Positions 25,866 through 34,273 of a stretch of 64,000 nt of DNA are shown one piece after another. The DNA is from an uncultured Lachnospiraceae bacterium (GTDB taxonomy: Bacteria; Bacillota; Clostridia; Lachnospirales; Lachnospiraceae), in NCBI GenBank assembly GCA_947630925.1, contig CANRJM010000007.1:27926-91925 (forward strand), given 5' to 3'. The notes beneath the pieces were generated by a model that was given only the letters and a program-made list of their open reading frames with translations, made no database searches and was not told the DNA's origin. Within the stretch, counting starts at the first letter, position 1. The number at the start of each line of letters is the position of its first letter. The position numbers and the translations under genes were made by a program.

Positions 25866-26807
25866 CTACACAATTTCCTGAAGCTTTGCCACTGTTTTTT
25901 CCAGGGAGACTCTATCTTCCACATTGAGAATCGTAACTCCCTTGACCGTTCTCTTTGCAAAACCGCACAACGCTCTTCCCGGTCCCAATTCTATAAAAGT
26001 ATCCGCCCCCTCTTTCCTCATATTCTGTAAAATATCCGAAAAGCGAACCGGACAGCAGATCTGTTTTGCCAAGATTGGAATAATATCTTTCTCCGATGCG
26101 ACTATCTTTGCATCAACATTGGTAAACACCGGTATCTCCATCGGTTTGATATGCATCTTTTCCAACTCCGGCTTTAACTTTTCTGCTGCCGGCTGTAACA
26201 TCTCCGTATGGAACGGGCCGCTTACTTTTAACTTTACGGCCATCTTCGCTCCCTTTTCTTTGGCAATCTCAGCGGCTCTTCCGACAGTTTCTGCCGCCCC
26301 GGCGATCACAATCTGCCCCGGCGCATTATAATTTGCCGGTACAGCCAGACCATTGCCGGCTTCCATTGCCTCCTTACATGCCTCTTCAACTGCCTCTGTA
26401 TCTAAACCAATAATGGCATACATTGCTCCTTCTCCCGAAGGAACTGCTTCCGCCATGAATTTTCCTCTTTTTTGAACTAATGCAACTGCCTCATCAAAAT
26501 CCATTGCCCCGCTGGCAACATAGGCAGAATATTCCCCCAGGCTCAATCCGGCAGTCATTTCTGCACGGACACCCTGTTCCTCCAAAACTTTCATAGCGGC
26601 AATACTCATTGTAAGAATTGCCGGCTGCGCAAACTCTGTCTCCCCCAACTTGACTTCATTCTCAAAACAAATTTCTTTTATTGAATACCCTAATACTTCA
26701 TCGGCCCGGTCGAAGATTTCTTTTGCCACAGAATAATTCTGATATAATTCTTTTCCCATACCGGCATACTGCGCGCCCTGACCGCTAAACATAAATACTG
26801 TTTTCAT
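25866..26807 (-). CDS. fabD: Malonyl-CoA:ACP transacylase FabD
   Basis: Loads malonyl from CoA onto acyl carrier protein. The 313-residue product starts MKTVFMFSGQGAQYAGMGKEL, and has the catalytic Ser in AGLSLGEYSAY (GxSxG, about residue 89) and His in GPFHTEML (about 199). ATG 26807 follows GGAGGG. Two hairpins occupy the gap upstream, between it and acpP, where Clostridia usually carry fabK. Confidence 0.96.
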   Translation of the reverse strand: MKTVFMFSGQGAQYAGMGKELYQNYSVAKEIFDRADEVLGYSIKEICFENEVKLGETEFAQPAILTMSIAAMKVLEEQGVRAEMTAGLSLGEYSAYVASGAMDFDEAVALVQKRGKFMAEAVPSGEGAMYAIIGLDTEAVEEACKEAMEAGNGLAVPANYNAPGQIVIAGAAETVGRAAEIAKEKGAKMAVKLKVSGPFHTEMLQPAAEKLKPELEKMHIKPMEIPVFTNVDAKIVASEKDIIPILAKQICCPVRFSDILQNMRKEGADTFIELGPGRALCGFAKRTVKGVTILNVEDRVSLEKTVAKLQEIV

Positions 26808-26821
26808 ATTTTCCCTCCACT

Positions 26822-26877
26822 CGGCAATGCCGGACGGCATTACCGCACCGCAACCACGAGCGTCACGCATATTGCGG
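26822..26877. repeat. Two hairpins in the acpP-fabD gap
   Basis: An 11-bp stem CGGCAATGCCG (26822-26832) / CGGCATTACCG (26835-26845) with one wobble pair and a 2-base gap, next to a 6-bp stem CCGCAA (26848-26853) / TTGCGG (26872-26877). They precede the fabD ribosome site. No T-tract follows, so they look more like a processing or regulatory structure, or a scar, than a terminator. Confidence 0.65.
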
Positions 26878-26906
26878 GACAGCTCGGATTAACGATGTGC
26901 CATGAA

Positions 26907-27128
26907 TTATTTATGGCTTTCTACAAAATCTACTGCATCTTTAACAGTCACAATTGCTTCCGGATTCTCAACAGAAACATCAAATTCATCCTCAATATCA
27001 TTGATAATCTGGAATAAATCTAAAGAGTCTGCATCTAAATCGTCCTTTACATTTGTCTCTAATGTAATTTCACTTACATCCTTTCCTGTCTGCTCTGCAA
27101 TAATTTCCCTGATTTTCTCAAAAACCAT
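26907..27128 (-). CDS. acpP: Acyl carrier protein
   Basis: Carries growing acyl chains on a phosphopantetheine arm. The acidic 73-residue protein has the attachment Ser in LDADSLDLFQIINDIEDEF (starts LDADSLDLF), near residue 35. The size is typical. It lies 53 bases downstream of fabH and about 100 bases upstream of fabD. Confidence 0.96.
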   Translation of the reverse strand: MVFEKIREIIAEQTGKDVSEITLETNVKDDLDADSLDLFQIINDIEDEFDVSVENPEAIVTVKDAVDFVESHK

Positions 27129-27181
27129 CCTTCTTATCCTCCTAAAAATTTATTTATATATACTGCTTTTGCAGTTATACA

Positions 27182-28159
27182 CTACCAAACAATCAACATA
27201 GTCCCCCATGTCATTCCACCGCCAAAGCCCGCCAGAACAATTTTATCCCCCCGCTCAAGCAGCCCCTGCTCATTTAATTCATTCAATGCCATGGGGATGC
27301 TTGCCGAAGAGGTATTGCCCAAACGGTCTATATTCATATAAAATTTTTCAAACGGAATTCCTAATTTTTTAGCAATCACTTCTACAATCCTTATATTCGC
27401 CTGATGCGGAATAAAGTATTTGACATCCTCATGCTTTAAATGTTTTTCCTCCATCAGTTTCTTTAAACTTCCGGTAACCTTCTTTGTGGCGAACTTAAAA
27501 ACTTCTCTTCCATTCATATTAACATACCACAACGGATCGACGCTCGCCGGATTATCATTAAATGCATTTGCGCAATTGGTATATCCCTCTGTCAGTATCT
27601 CATATTTTTCGCCTGCAGAACCGATATTTTCCCATTCCATCCCGGCCTCTTCAGACTTCTCCACATATGCGCCGCCGGCGCCGTCGCCAAATAATACGCA
27701 AGTGGCTCGGTCTGTCCAGTCTACAATTTTTGAAAGCGTTTCCCCGCCAATGACAAGTGCATTGCCGTATGCACCGGACTTAATAAACTTATCCGCCGTG
27801 CTCAACGCAAACATAAAACCGCTGCAGGCGGCAACCACATCAAAGGCCACTGCATTGACAGCGCCAATCTCCTTTTGAATCATGCATGCCAGAGACGGAG
27901 TCCCATAATCCTGCGTAACAGAAGCTACAATGATCAAATCAATATCCTCTGCCTTTACTGCCGCTCTTTCTAACAACTGCTTTGCAACATTAATCACAAG
28001 AACGGAGGTATTTTCGCCTGCCGATATGTGTCTTTCCCTTATCCCGGTTCTCTGTGTAATCCACTCGTCGCTTGTATCTACAATCTTTGCCAGATCAGCA
28101 TTTGTAATAACCTGCTCCGGCACACTTGCAGCAGTCGCAATCACTCTTGTCCTAATCAT
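27182..28159 (-). CDS. fabH: Beta-ketoacyl-ACP synthase III FabH
   Basis: Starts fatty-acid synthesis by condensing acetyl-CoA (or a branched primer) with malonyl-ACP. The 325-residue protein has the catalytic Cys in AACSGFMFAL (about 112), His in IPHQANIRI (about 251) and Asn in GNTSSASIPMAL (about 282). It is the first gene of the operon, with a clear promoter about 85 bases upstream. No fabT or fapR regulator gene precedes it. Confidence 0.96.
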   Translation of the reverse strand: MIRTRVIATAASVPEQVITNADLAKIVDTSDEWITQRTGIRERHISAGENTSVLVINVAKQLLERAAVKAEDIDLIIVASVTQDYGTPSLACMIQKEIGAVNAVAFDVVAACSGFMFALSTADKFIKSGAYGNALVIGGETLSKIVDWTDRATCVLFGDGAGGAYVEKSEEAGMEWENIGSAGEKYEILTEGYTNCANAFNDNPASVDPLWYVNMNGREVFKFATKKVTGSLKKLMEEKHLKHEDVKYFIPHQANIRIVEVIAKKLGIPFEKFYMNIDRLGNTSSASIPMALNELNEQGLLERGDKIVLAGFGGGMTWGTMLIVW

Positions 28160-28243
28160 AGTTTTCCTTCTCCATTCTTTCTTTTACACTATGGAATCCC
28201 TCTGTATGTAGTCCTGTACAAAATATCTGTAAATTCATAATTG

Positions 28244-28273
28244 AGTATATTCTAAAATGCAAGCTTTCGTCAA
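28244..28273 (-). promoter_or_regulatory. Promoter of the fatty-acid operon
   Basis: On the minus strand, TTGACG (28273-28268), 18 bases, TATACT (28249-28244). It lies in the 231-base gap between fabH and the response regulator. I see no dyad matching known FapR or FabT boxes around it. Confidence 0.7.
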
Positions 28274-28349
28274 CTATAATTAACACATTTTCCCAGAATA
28301 ATGATTTTACTAACGCACTTTGACACATACTGCGATCCCCTATACAGTG

Positions 28350-28383
28350 AAAAAATGGAAATTCATAACTTACGAATTTCCAT
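28350..28383 (-). terminator. Terminator after the response regulator
   Basis: Perfect 10-bp stem ATGGAAATTC (28355-28364) / GAATTTCCAT (28374-28383), followed on the minus strand by six T residues. It closes the recD2-comFC-yvyF-cheX-regulator cluster. Confidence 0.88.
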
Positions 28384-28390
28384 TCCCCCT

Positions 28391-28759
28391 CTATTGCCTG
28401 TTCAACAATTCTAACGTTGCCAACAGAACATCATTCTCCCAAGGTTTTGGAACCAGATATTTCAGTCCTATCTGCTTTATTTCTTCCAAAGTACCGGAAT
28501 CACATAAAGAACTTAGCATCATGATTTTTACCTTTGGATTTTTCTTCATTAAAATCTCAGCCGTCTCCAATCCATCAATTCCCGGCATAATGATATCTAA
28601 GATTACAATATCCGGATGAAGTTCATCATATAAGCGGATACCCTCCTCTCCGCTTTTTGCATAGCCAATTACCTTGTAACCATTCTCTTCTACAATATCC
28701 TTAATCTGTTTTGATGCAAACGGCGAATCATCTACTACCATAATCGTTATTTCACTCAT
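28391..28759 (-). CDS. CheY-like single-domain response regulator
   Basis: A 122-residue receiver domain with no output domain. It has the acidic pair in MVVDDSPFAS (about 8-12), phospho-acceptor Asp near residue 54 in VILDIIMPGIDG, the Ser in MLSSLCDSG and Lys in VPKPW. It overlaps the upstream CheX-like gene by 4 bases (ATGA), so the two are co-translated and probably work as a phosphorylated regulator with its phosphatase. No histidine kinase is adjacent. Confidence 0.9.
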   Translation of the reverse strand: MSEITIMVVDDSPFASKQIKDIVEENGYKVIGYAKSGEEGIRLYDELHPDIVILDIIMPGIDGLETAEILMKKNPKVKIMMLSSLCDSGTLEEIKQIGLKYLVPKPWENDVLLATLELLNRQ

Positions 28760-29250
28760 TCTGCGTCCTCCTTCTGATCATTTTCTGTTGAACAACAAAT
28801 GTAAACCTGCAGTTTTCCTGCTTTTGAACTATACGCCAAAAATTCCGGCTGATTGTTATCCAAAATGGAATGCAGCGGCTCACTTGTCCGGTAAAAACTC
28901 GGCACCGACAAACGAGACGGCTTTTTTACCATATTATTTAGTTTTGATATTGCATGACCACATATAATATTGACATACTCATTCAGATATAATGCAATTT
29001 CTTCCTTCGGCGGAGTGCATCCTCCATTCATTGTATCTATAATACACTGAAACAAGTCTTCTGAAAAATGGCAAATGATCTGAGCGTTGATATAACCTTT
29101 TGTCTGTATCAATTCCCAATATCCATGCTGCAAAACCGGCATTTTATTCTTTTTGTTCTCCGTTGTCTTCTGTAAATCAACGCAAATCAGTTTCTGCGTT
29201 ACCTCTCCAAACGACTCATCAAAAACATCACATATTTCTGTTCCAGTCAA
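28756..29250 (-). CDS. CheX-like chemotaxis phosphatase
   Basis: CheX/CheC-family proteins remove phosphate from CheY. The 164-residue product contains LNEYVNIICGHAISKLNN (about residues 88-105), matching the E-x-x-N phosphatase helix followed by G-x-x-x-S-x-L-N. The start is TTG with GGAGG 7 bases upstream. It is directly coupled to a receiver-domain protein and follows yvyF by 29 bases. The C-terminus is Asp/Glu-rich. Confidence 0.75.
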   Translation of the reverse strand: MTGTEICDVFDESFGEVTQKLICVDLQKTTENKKNKMPVLQHGYWELIQTKGYINAQIICHFSEDLFQCIIDTMNGGCTPPKEEIALYLNEYVNIICGHAISKLNNMVKKPSRLSVPSFYRTSEPLHSILDNNQPEFLAYSSKAGKLQVYICCSTENDQKEDAE

Positions 29251-29279
29251 ACACCCACCTCCAATTCCAAATAAAAGGT

Positions 29280-29684
29280 TTAATTTCCAAGAAAACGCAT
29301 CTTTCCATTGGAACTTACTTTTGTCTGCTTAGAACTGTGTTTTTCTTCATGACTATACATACCCGACAATTTATTTGTCATCTGCATTTTGCATTCCTTA
29401 CAGTATCTGCCTGTTAAAATCGGCTTGCCGCATACTTCGCAATCAATTGACATTCCCGAATCCTTCGAAAAAGATAACCGTTCCTGTCTTACCCACTTTT
29501 TAATCTGTTGAATTGGGATCTCCATTTCTTCAGCAACCGTAGACATAGACGCTGTAGGATTGGCATATATATAATCTCTGACAGAAAAAAACTTATCTTC
29601 CAGTTCCTTGGCGCATACAGGGCAGATTGGTTCTCCTGTATAGTTAAATAACTTTCCGCAATTCTTACAATTTCTTACATCCAT
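29280..29684 (-). CDS. yvyF: Flagellar-operon zinc-ribbon protein, YvyF family
   Basis: Small protein of the TIGR03826/YvyF family found in flagellar gene clusters; in Bacillus it lies next to comFC. The 134-residue product has a Cys4 motif at the N-terminus (CKNC...CPVC, about 5-28), a winged-helix-like middle (MSTVAEEMEIPIQQIKKWVRQ, starts MSTVAEEMEIP) and a second Cys4 (CEVC...CKEC, about 82-101). ATG 29684 has GGAGG before it; an open frame upstream runs into a hairpin-rich gap and has no homology. Confidence 0.85.
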   Translation of the reverse strand: MDVRNCKNCGKLFNYTGEPICPVCAKELEDKFFSVRDYIYANPTASMSTVAEEMEIPIQQIKKWVRQERLSFSKDSGMSIDCEVCGKPILTGRYCKECKMQMTNKLSGMYSHEEKHSSKQTKVSSNGKMRFLGN

Positions 29685-29723
29685 ATTAACCTCCATTTCT
29701 GAGCGGCTTGTCGCAAAGAGACA

Positions 29724-29861
29724 ATGAGAAAAAACTGTTTTCACAGTTCGCGTATGCATTTTCTCATCTGCCATTATAGCTATTTGTTTTCACTCAGGAA
29801 CAAATAGCCAAAATGAGCGTAGGCTCACTTGTGAAAATCAGCGCATCAGCGTGATTTTTCA
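29724..29861 (-). repeat. Cluster of four hairpins between comFC and yvyF
   Basis: Four stems in 138 bases: 29724-29732/29759-29767, enclosing AACTGT/ACAGTT; a perfect 10-bp stem 29779-29788/29799-29808; 29814-29818/29823-29827; and 29832-29840/29852-29861 with an inner CGC/GCG. None has a clean T-tract. The 187-base gap holds no gene. It could be an RNA element, a processing site or a dispersed repeat. Confidence 0.7.
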
Positions 29862-29871
29862 ACCTAACCTC

Positions 29872-30579
29872 CTAATCGCTTTGTCCTGTGCATACACACA
29901 AAAAGTAAATTTCTTCCACTCCCCAGTTTTTCAATACACGGGAACATGCCTCTACCGTACTCCCTGTTGTATATATATCATCAATAATTATAACACATTT
30001 CCAATATTTATACAACTTTTCCTGCAGGGAAGTTATCTGAAATGCCTGGCATAGATTTTCCAATCTCTCCTTATCGGTTAATTCCTTTTGAGGAAGCGTA
30101 TTTTTGACACGAAGCAAAATATCCTTCCGGGCAGGAATGCCACTCAGACGGCTCAAATGCTCTGCTAACAATTCCGCCTGATTAAATCCCCTTACCCGGT
30201 AACGTTCTTTGTGAACAGGTACCGGAATAAGAGCTTCCGCTTGTATTTCCTTCATCCACCCGCCATACCTTATGTACATTTCTCTTGCATAACAGGCAGC
30301 ATATTCCTGTCTGCCATGGTATTTAAAACGGCTTATGGAACTTCTCATAGAAGTATCATACAAAAATACGGAATGACCGGACCGAAAAGCCGTCTTTTTT
30401 TTCTTACAATCCGTACAGTATTCTTCTTGACAGTCCACCGGCTTCCCGCATTTCATGCAGCTTTCTTTTCCAATATACCGCAAAGTACCTGTACAGTTCT
30501 TACAATAGTACTGCTCCTGCATACTGAGCACTCTGTCACATACCGTACACCGTCTCGGATAGAGCATATCTAAAATCAT
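29872..30579 (-). CDS. comFC: ComF family phosphoribosyltransferase-like protein ComFC
   Basis: ComFC-type protein, linked to DNA uptake in competent bacteria. The 235-residue product has N-terminal zinc-binding Cys pairs (CTVC...CKNC...CMKC...CTDC, about 10-60) and a phosphoribosyltransferase domain with VIIIDDIYTTGSTVEAC (about 195-211), the PRPP loop. ATG 30579 is 14 bases after the recD2 stop with AGGA before it; a CTG 7 bases after GGAGG is a less likely start. It keeps the comFC-yvyF order known from Bacillus. Confidence 0.9.
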   Translation of the reverse strand: MILDMLYPRRCTVCDRVLSMQEQYYCKNCTGTLRYIGKESCMKCGKPVDCQEEYCTDCKKKKTAFRSGHSVFLYDTSMRSSISRFKYHGRQEYAACYAREMYIRYGGWMKEIQAEALIPVPVHKERYRVRGFNQAELLAEHLSRLSGIPARKDILLRVKNTLPQKELTDKERLENLCQAFQITSLQEKLYKYWKCVIIIDDIYTTGSTVEACSRVLKNWGVEEIYFLCVCTGQSD

Positions 30580-30593
30580 TTTTCCTGCTTTTT

Positions 30594-32852
30594 TCAGTAT
30601 CCTTCCTCCTTCATTTCCTGCAATCTCTGGCAAAGACCGGAATATCTCTTTTGTTCGTATACATTTCGTATCATCTGATAAACCATTTCTCTGCTCCCGA
30701 CAATTGTAACGCATTTTCTGGCTCTGGTTACCGCTGTATACAGAAGATTTCTGTTCATCAACATCCTGGGGCCGCTTAAGATTGGAAGAACTACAGCAGG
30801 GTACTCGCTTCCCTGTGATTTATGAATTGTGATTGCATAAGCAAGTTCCATCTCATCCATCTGGCTATATTCATACTCCGCCACTTTTCCCTCTTCAAAT
30901 TCTACTTCCACAACCTCTTCCGTGTCCAAAATCCTCTTGATGACGCCGATATCTCCATTAAAAACGCCCGTCCCTTCTTCCAGCAGATCCCCAAGAGGCG
31001 TTCTCTTTACCCACTTCATTTGGTAATCATTTTTTATCTGCATAATCTTGTCCCGCTCTCTGAAAAGCGTACCATGAAATTCCCTTTCTTTCTTCCCATT
31101 CTGCGGGGGATTCATATAGTTTTGCAAAACCTGATTCAGATGTTCCACCCCCAGTTCCCCTTTCCGCATCGGTGTTAAGACCTGTATATCATATGGAGAA
31201 GCTCCCACATGGGCAGGAAGTTTCTGCATAACCAGTTGAATCACCACAGCAATAATATCCTGTACATTTTGACGCTCCAAATGCAAAAAATCTTCATTCT
31301 GGTTATCTAATGAAATATCTCTTCCGGCATTAATCTTATGCGCATTCATAACAATTTGGCTTTCTGCCGCCTGGCGGAAAATCTGTTGCAAATAAACTAC
31401 ATTGCAAAATTTTGCTTTTATCATATCGCGCAGAACATTTCCCGGGCCGACAGACGGAAGCTGATTGGTATCCCCTACCATGATCAGGCGGCATCCGGGT
31501 ACCATAGCCTTTAATAACGCATGCAATAAATAAATATCCACCATGGAAAATTCATCCACAATGACGACATCCGCCTCTAACGGCTGCAGTTCATTTCTTT
31601 CAAAATGCATCCCCTCTTTATTTTCCTCATCAACGTTCCCATTCAATTCCAATAATCTGTGGATGGTCTGCGCCTGCCAGCCGGTCGTTTCTGTCATCCG
31701 CTTTGCGGCACGGCCGGTTGGCGCCGCCAACAGCACTTCCATCCCCTCCTGCTCCAGCACATGCAAAATCGTATGAATCGTTGTTGTTTTTCCGGTACCC
31801 GGACCGCCTGTAATAATCGTTACACCGTTTTGAACTGCCTGAAACACCGCCTGTTTCTGCTGAATATCCAATACAATGCCCTCGCTTTGCTCTATCTCGG
31901 CAATCCGTTTTGCAAGCAGCTCTGCATCGACAGGAAATACAAGATTCAAATCCAAAAGCATCCTGGCACAATTCATTTCCATATAATATAACGTACCGGA
32001 ATATAATCTGCGTTCTCCTGCGGTTTCTTCCATTAAAATTTCCTTATTCATCGTAAGCGCGTCAATTTGCTTGGAAACAACATCTTCTGATACCATAAGC
32101 AATTCCGCCGCATTTTTTATCAGTTTCTCCTCCGGCAGATAACAATGCCCCTGCTTTCCCGACTGCTGCAGGGCATAGAGTACGCCCGCACGGATACGAT
32201 ATTCCGAATCTGCGTAAAAGCCCGCCCTTTGTGCAACTGCATCTGCAGTTTTAAAGCCAATACCTGCAATATCCTCCGCCAGACAATACGGATTCTTACG
32301 CAGCACTTCATATATATCATCTTTATAAAATCGATAAATCTTAACAGCCATATTCATCGAAATGCCATAGTCCTGCAAAAAAATCATCGCCTGGCGCATC
32401 TTCTGTTTTTCATGAAACTGGCGCGCAATGCTGACAGACATTTTTTTACTGATTCCCTTCACTTCTGCAAGGCGCTCCGGCTCTTTTTCTATGATGGAAA
32501 AAGTATCTTTGCCAAATTTTTTTACAATGCGCACCGCCAGGGCGGGCCCGACTCCTTTGATTGCGCCTGAACCCAGATACCGCTCCATCGCGACAAAATT
32601 ATCGGGTTGTTTCTCCTCGTATTGTTCTACCTGAATCTGCGGACCATAACTCTTATGAATAACCCTTTTCCCCTTAACCGCCAAATATTGCCCTTCTGCA
32701 ACATAGGAAAAGCATCCCACACAGCACTCTTCCTCTTCTTCCTTCTTTTCTGCCTGTGGCCTGACCAGATACAGAACCGTATAACCGTTTTCTTCATTCC
32801 GAAATGTAATCCGATCTACATATCCCTCAAATTCTTCCATTTTTGCACTCAT
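30594..32852 (-). CDS. recD2: RecD2-type 5'-3' DNA helicase
   Basis: SF1B helicase of the RecD2/YrrC type, which works without RecBC in DNA repair. The 752-residue protein has an OB-like N-terminal region (1-90), helix-hairpin-helix repeats (about 90-220, e.g. GSGAIKGVGPALAVRIVKKFG, starts GSGAIKGVGP), Walker A GGPGTGKTTT near residue 348, DEFSMVD near 432 and the C-terminal ITIHKSQGSEYP (motif V/VI). GGAGG is 8 bases before the ATG. comFC follows 14 bases after its stop. Confidence 0.94.
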   Translation of the reverse strand: MSAKMEEFEGYVDRITFRNEENGYTVLYLVRPQAEKKEEEEECCVGCFSYVAEGQYLAVKGKRVIHKSYGPQIQVEQYEEKQPDNFVAMERYLGSGAIKGVGPALAVRIVKKFGKDTFSIIEKEPERLAEVKGISKKMSVSIARQFHEKQKMRQAMIFLQDYGISMNMAVKIYRFYKDDIYEVLRKNPYCLAEDIAGIGFKTADAVAQRAGFYADSEYRIRAGVLYALQQSGKQGHCYLPEEKLIKNAAELLMVSEDVVSKQIDALTMNKEILMEETAGERRLYSGTLYYMEMNCARMLLDLNLVFPVDAELLAKRIAEIEQSEGIVLDIQQKQAVFQAVQNGVTIITGGPGTGKTTTIHTILHVLEQEGMEVLLAAPTGRAAKRMTETTGWQAQTIHRLLELNGNVDEENKEGMHFERNELQPLEADVVIVDEFSMVDIYLLHALLKAMVPGCRLIMVGDTNQLPSVGPGNVLRDMIKAKFCNVVYLQQIFRQAAESQIVMNAHKINAGRDISLDNQNEDFLHLERQNVQDIIAVVIQLVMQKLPAHVGASPYDIQVLTPMRKGELGVEHLNQVLQNYMNPPQNGKKEREFHGTLFRERDKIMQIKNDYQMKWVKRTPLGDLLEEGTGVFNGDIGVIKRILDTEEVVEVEFEEGKVAEYEYSQMDEMELAYAITIHKSQGSEYPAVVLPILSGPRMLMNRNLLYTAVTRARKCVTIVGSREMVYQMIRNVYEQKRYSGLCQRLQEMKEEGY

Positions 32853-32971
32853 ACTGCGATCCTCCTTTGCGACCGGTTGATGAAACGAATGTCTTTATCG
32901 CACAACGCATAACTTTGGCGGTTGAAAGAGGAATATTTTCAACCTTCTTCTCCCAATTGTACACGCAAAGA

Positions 32972-32994
32972 GCCACTGTGAAAAATACAGTGGC
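32972..32994 (-). terminator. Terminator of the flagellar rod gene cluster
   Basis: Perfect 8-bp stem GCCACTGT / ACAGTGGC with a 7-base loop, followed on the minus strand by TCTTT, 22 bases after the rod-binding gene stop. Confidence 0.75.
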
Positions 32995-33015
32995 CCGAAA
33001 TTATTTTATTCTCTT

Positions 33016-33372
33016 TTATTCTGCTGCACCGTCAATATGATAGTTTGACTTCATGGAATCATATAACTGCTGTGCCAAACCAAAGGATCCGCTTTCCGTA
33101 ACAATATTGGCATACTGCTCGTTCATAATATCGCCAAAATACTGCATATATTCGCCTTCCTCTTCCTCATCCTCTGAAAATGTGTTCTTTGCCTGTTCAA
33201 TGATTTTCTGGACAAAATAGGCTTCAAAATTCTTGCAGACACTCATCAACTGATCGGCATCTGATGAAGATTCCGCATTCTGCAGCGAATTTGTTAAAGA
33301 TTGTGTATTTGCTGAACTGATATTTTGCGAATATGTACTGTATAAAGATGAGGTATCAAATATGGAACTCAT
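33016..33372 (-). CDS. Flagellar rod-binding protein, FlgJ N-terminal domain type
   Basis: Chaperone-like protein for flagellar rod assembly. The 118-residue product matches only the rod-binding half of FlgJ (KNFEAYFVQKIIEQAKNTF, starts KNFEAYFVQKI, near residues 47-65, and GDIMNEQYANIVTESG near 80-95). The muramidase half found in some Proteobacteria is absent, as is usual in Firmicutes. The N-terminus is Ser/Asn-rich and the middle has a Glu run. It is the last gene of mreB-flhO-flhP-flgJ. Confidence 0.85.
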   Translation of the reverse strand: MSSIFDTSSLYSTYSQNISSANTQSLTNSLQNAESSSDADQLMSVCKNFEAYFVQKIIEQAKNTFSEDEEEEGEYMQYFGDIMNEQYANIVTESGSFGLAQQLYDSMKSNYHIDGAAE

Positions 33373-33406
33373 GCTATCACCTTACCTTTCCTGAATATTC
33401 TGAAAA

Positions 33407-34225
33407 TTACTGTCTCAAATTATTTGCCTGCTGCAGCATCTCGTCAGACGCCTGAATTGCTTTAGAATTCATTTCATAAGCACGCTGTGTAATGATCATA
33501 TCAACCATTTCATCCACAGCCTGCACGGAAGAAGCTTCTAAGTATTTGTTTTTGATAACGCTAATCGTCAGCGCCGCGTCCTGCCCTTCAATACGGGCCT
33601 CCCCGGAAGCCGGCGATTCTGCATAGTAGCTGTCTCCAATCTTTGTAAGACCGGATGGATTGTTAAACTGTGCCGCACCAATGCGGATGCCGGTTGCCTG
33701 AACAACACCCTGCTCATTTCTATAAAAAATATTTCCATAATTGTCAAACTGAAGCCGCATGGTATCGGTATCAGCATCAAATGTAATCGGACGCCCTTGC
33801 GAATCCAGAACAGAATAACCGTTTGACGTTGTCAGAGTCACGCCTCCGTTTCCATTGATTGCCATTAAAAAATTACCATTACGGGTATAACCGGTTGTTC
33901 CATCCGGCATCTGAACCATAAAAAACCCCTTGCCGTTGATGGCAAAATCAAAATCCCCGGTGCTTGCCGTCATTTTTCCCTGTTCAAACTCTGTAGAAAC
34001 CGCCGACACCTTGACTCCCAGTCCAACCTGCGCCCCAATCGGTTTTGGGTTTCCTTCATTGTCCGTTGTCCTCTCCTGAATCGTCTGATATAAAAGAGCC
34101 TGAAACTCTGTTCTTTCTTTCTTATATCCTGTCGTATTAATATTAGCAAGATTATTCGAAATGGTATCCAGATTCGTCTGCTGAGCCTTCATGCCCGATG
34201 CAGCCGTCCAAAGAGATCTCATCAT
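33407..34225 (-). CDS. flgG: Flagellar basal-body rod protein FlgG/FlhP type
   Basis: Distal-rod or hook-basal-body protein secreted through the flagellar export apparatus. The 272-residue product starts MMRSLWTAASGMKAQQ, with the family signature NLDTISNNLANINTTGYKK (starts NLDTISNNLANIN, about 18-36), the central INGKGFFMVQMPDG and the C-terminal helix ending QASDEMLQQANNLRQ. Position after an flhO-type gene and mreB matches Bacillus flhP. FlgG and FlhP names overlap in this family. Confidence 0.92.
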   Translation of the reverse strand: MMRSLWTAASGMKAQQTNLDTISNNLANINTTGYKKERTEFQALLYQTIQERTTDNEGNPKPIGAQVGLGVKVSAVSTEFEQGKMTASTGDFDFAINGKGFFMVQMPDGTTGYTRNGNFLMAINGNGGVTLTTSNGYSVLDSQGRPITFDADTDTMRLQFDNYGNIFYRNEQGVVQATGIRIGAAQFNNPSGLTKIGDSYYAESPASGEARIEGQDAALTISVIKNKYLEASSVQAVDEMVDMIITQRAYEMNSKAIQASDEMLQQANNLRQ

Positions 34226-34273
34226 AACTATACGCTCCTATCTGCTCCTATATGGAAGCCTGACTAACAATAG

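Noticed and set aside
29685..29774. N-terminal extension of yvyF
   Set aside because: It reads through two hairpins with no homology; ATG 29684 has GGAGG.
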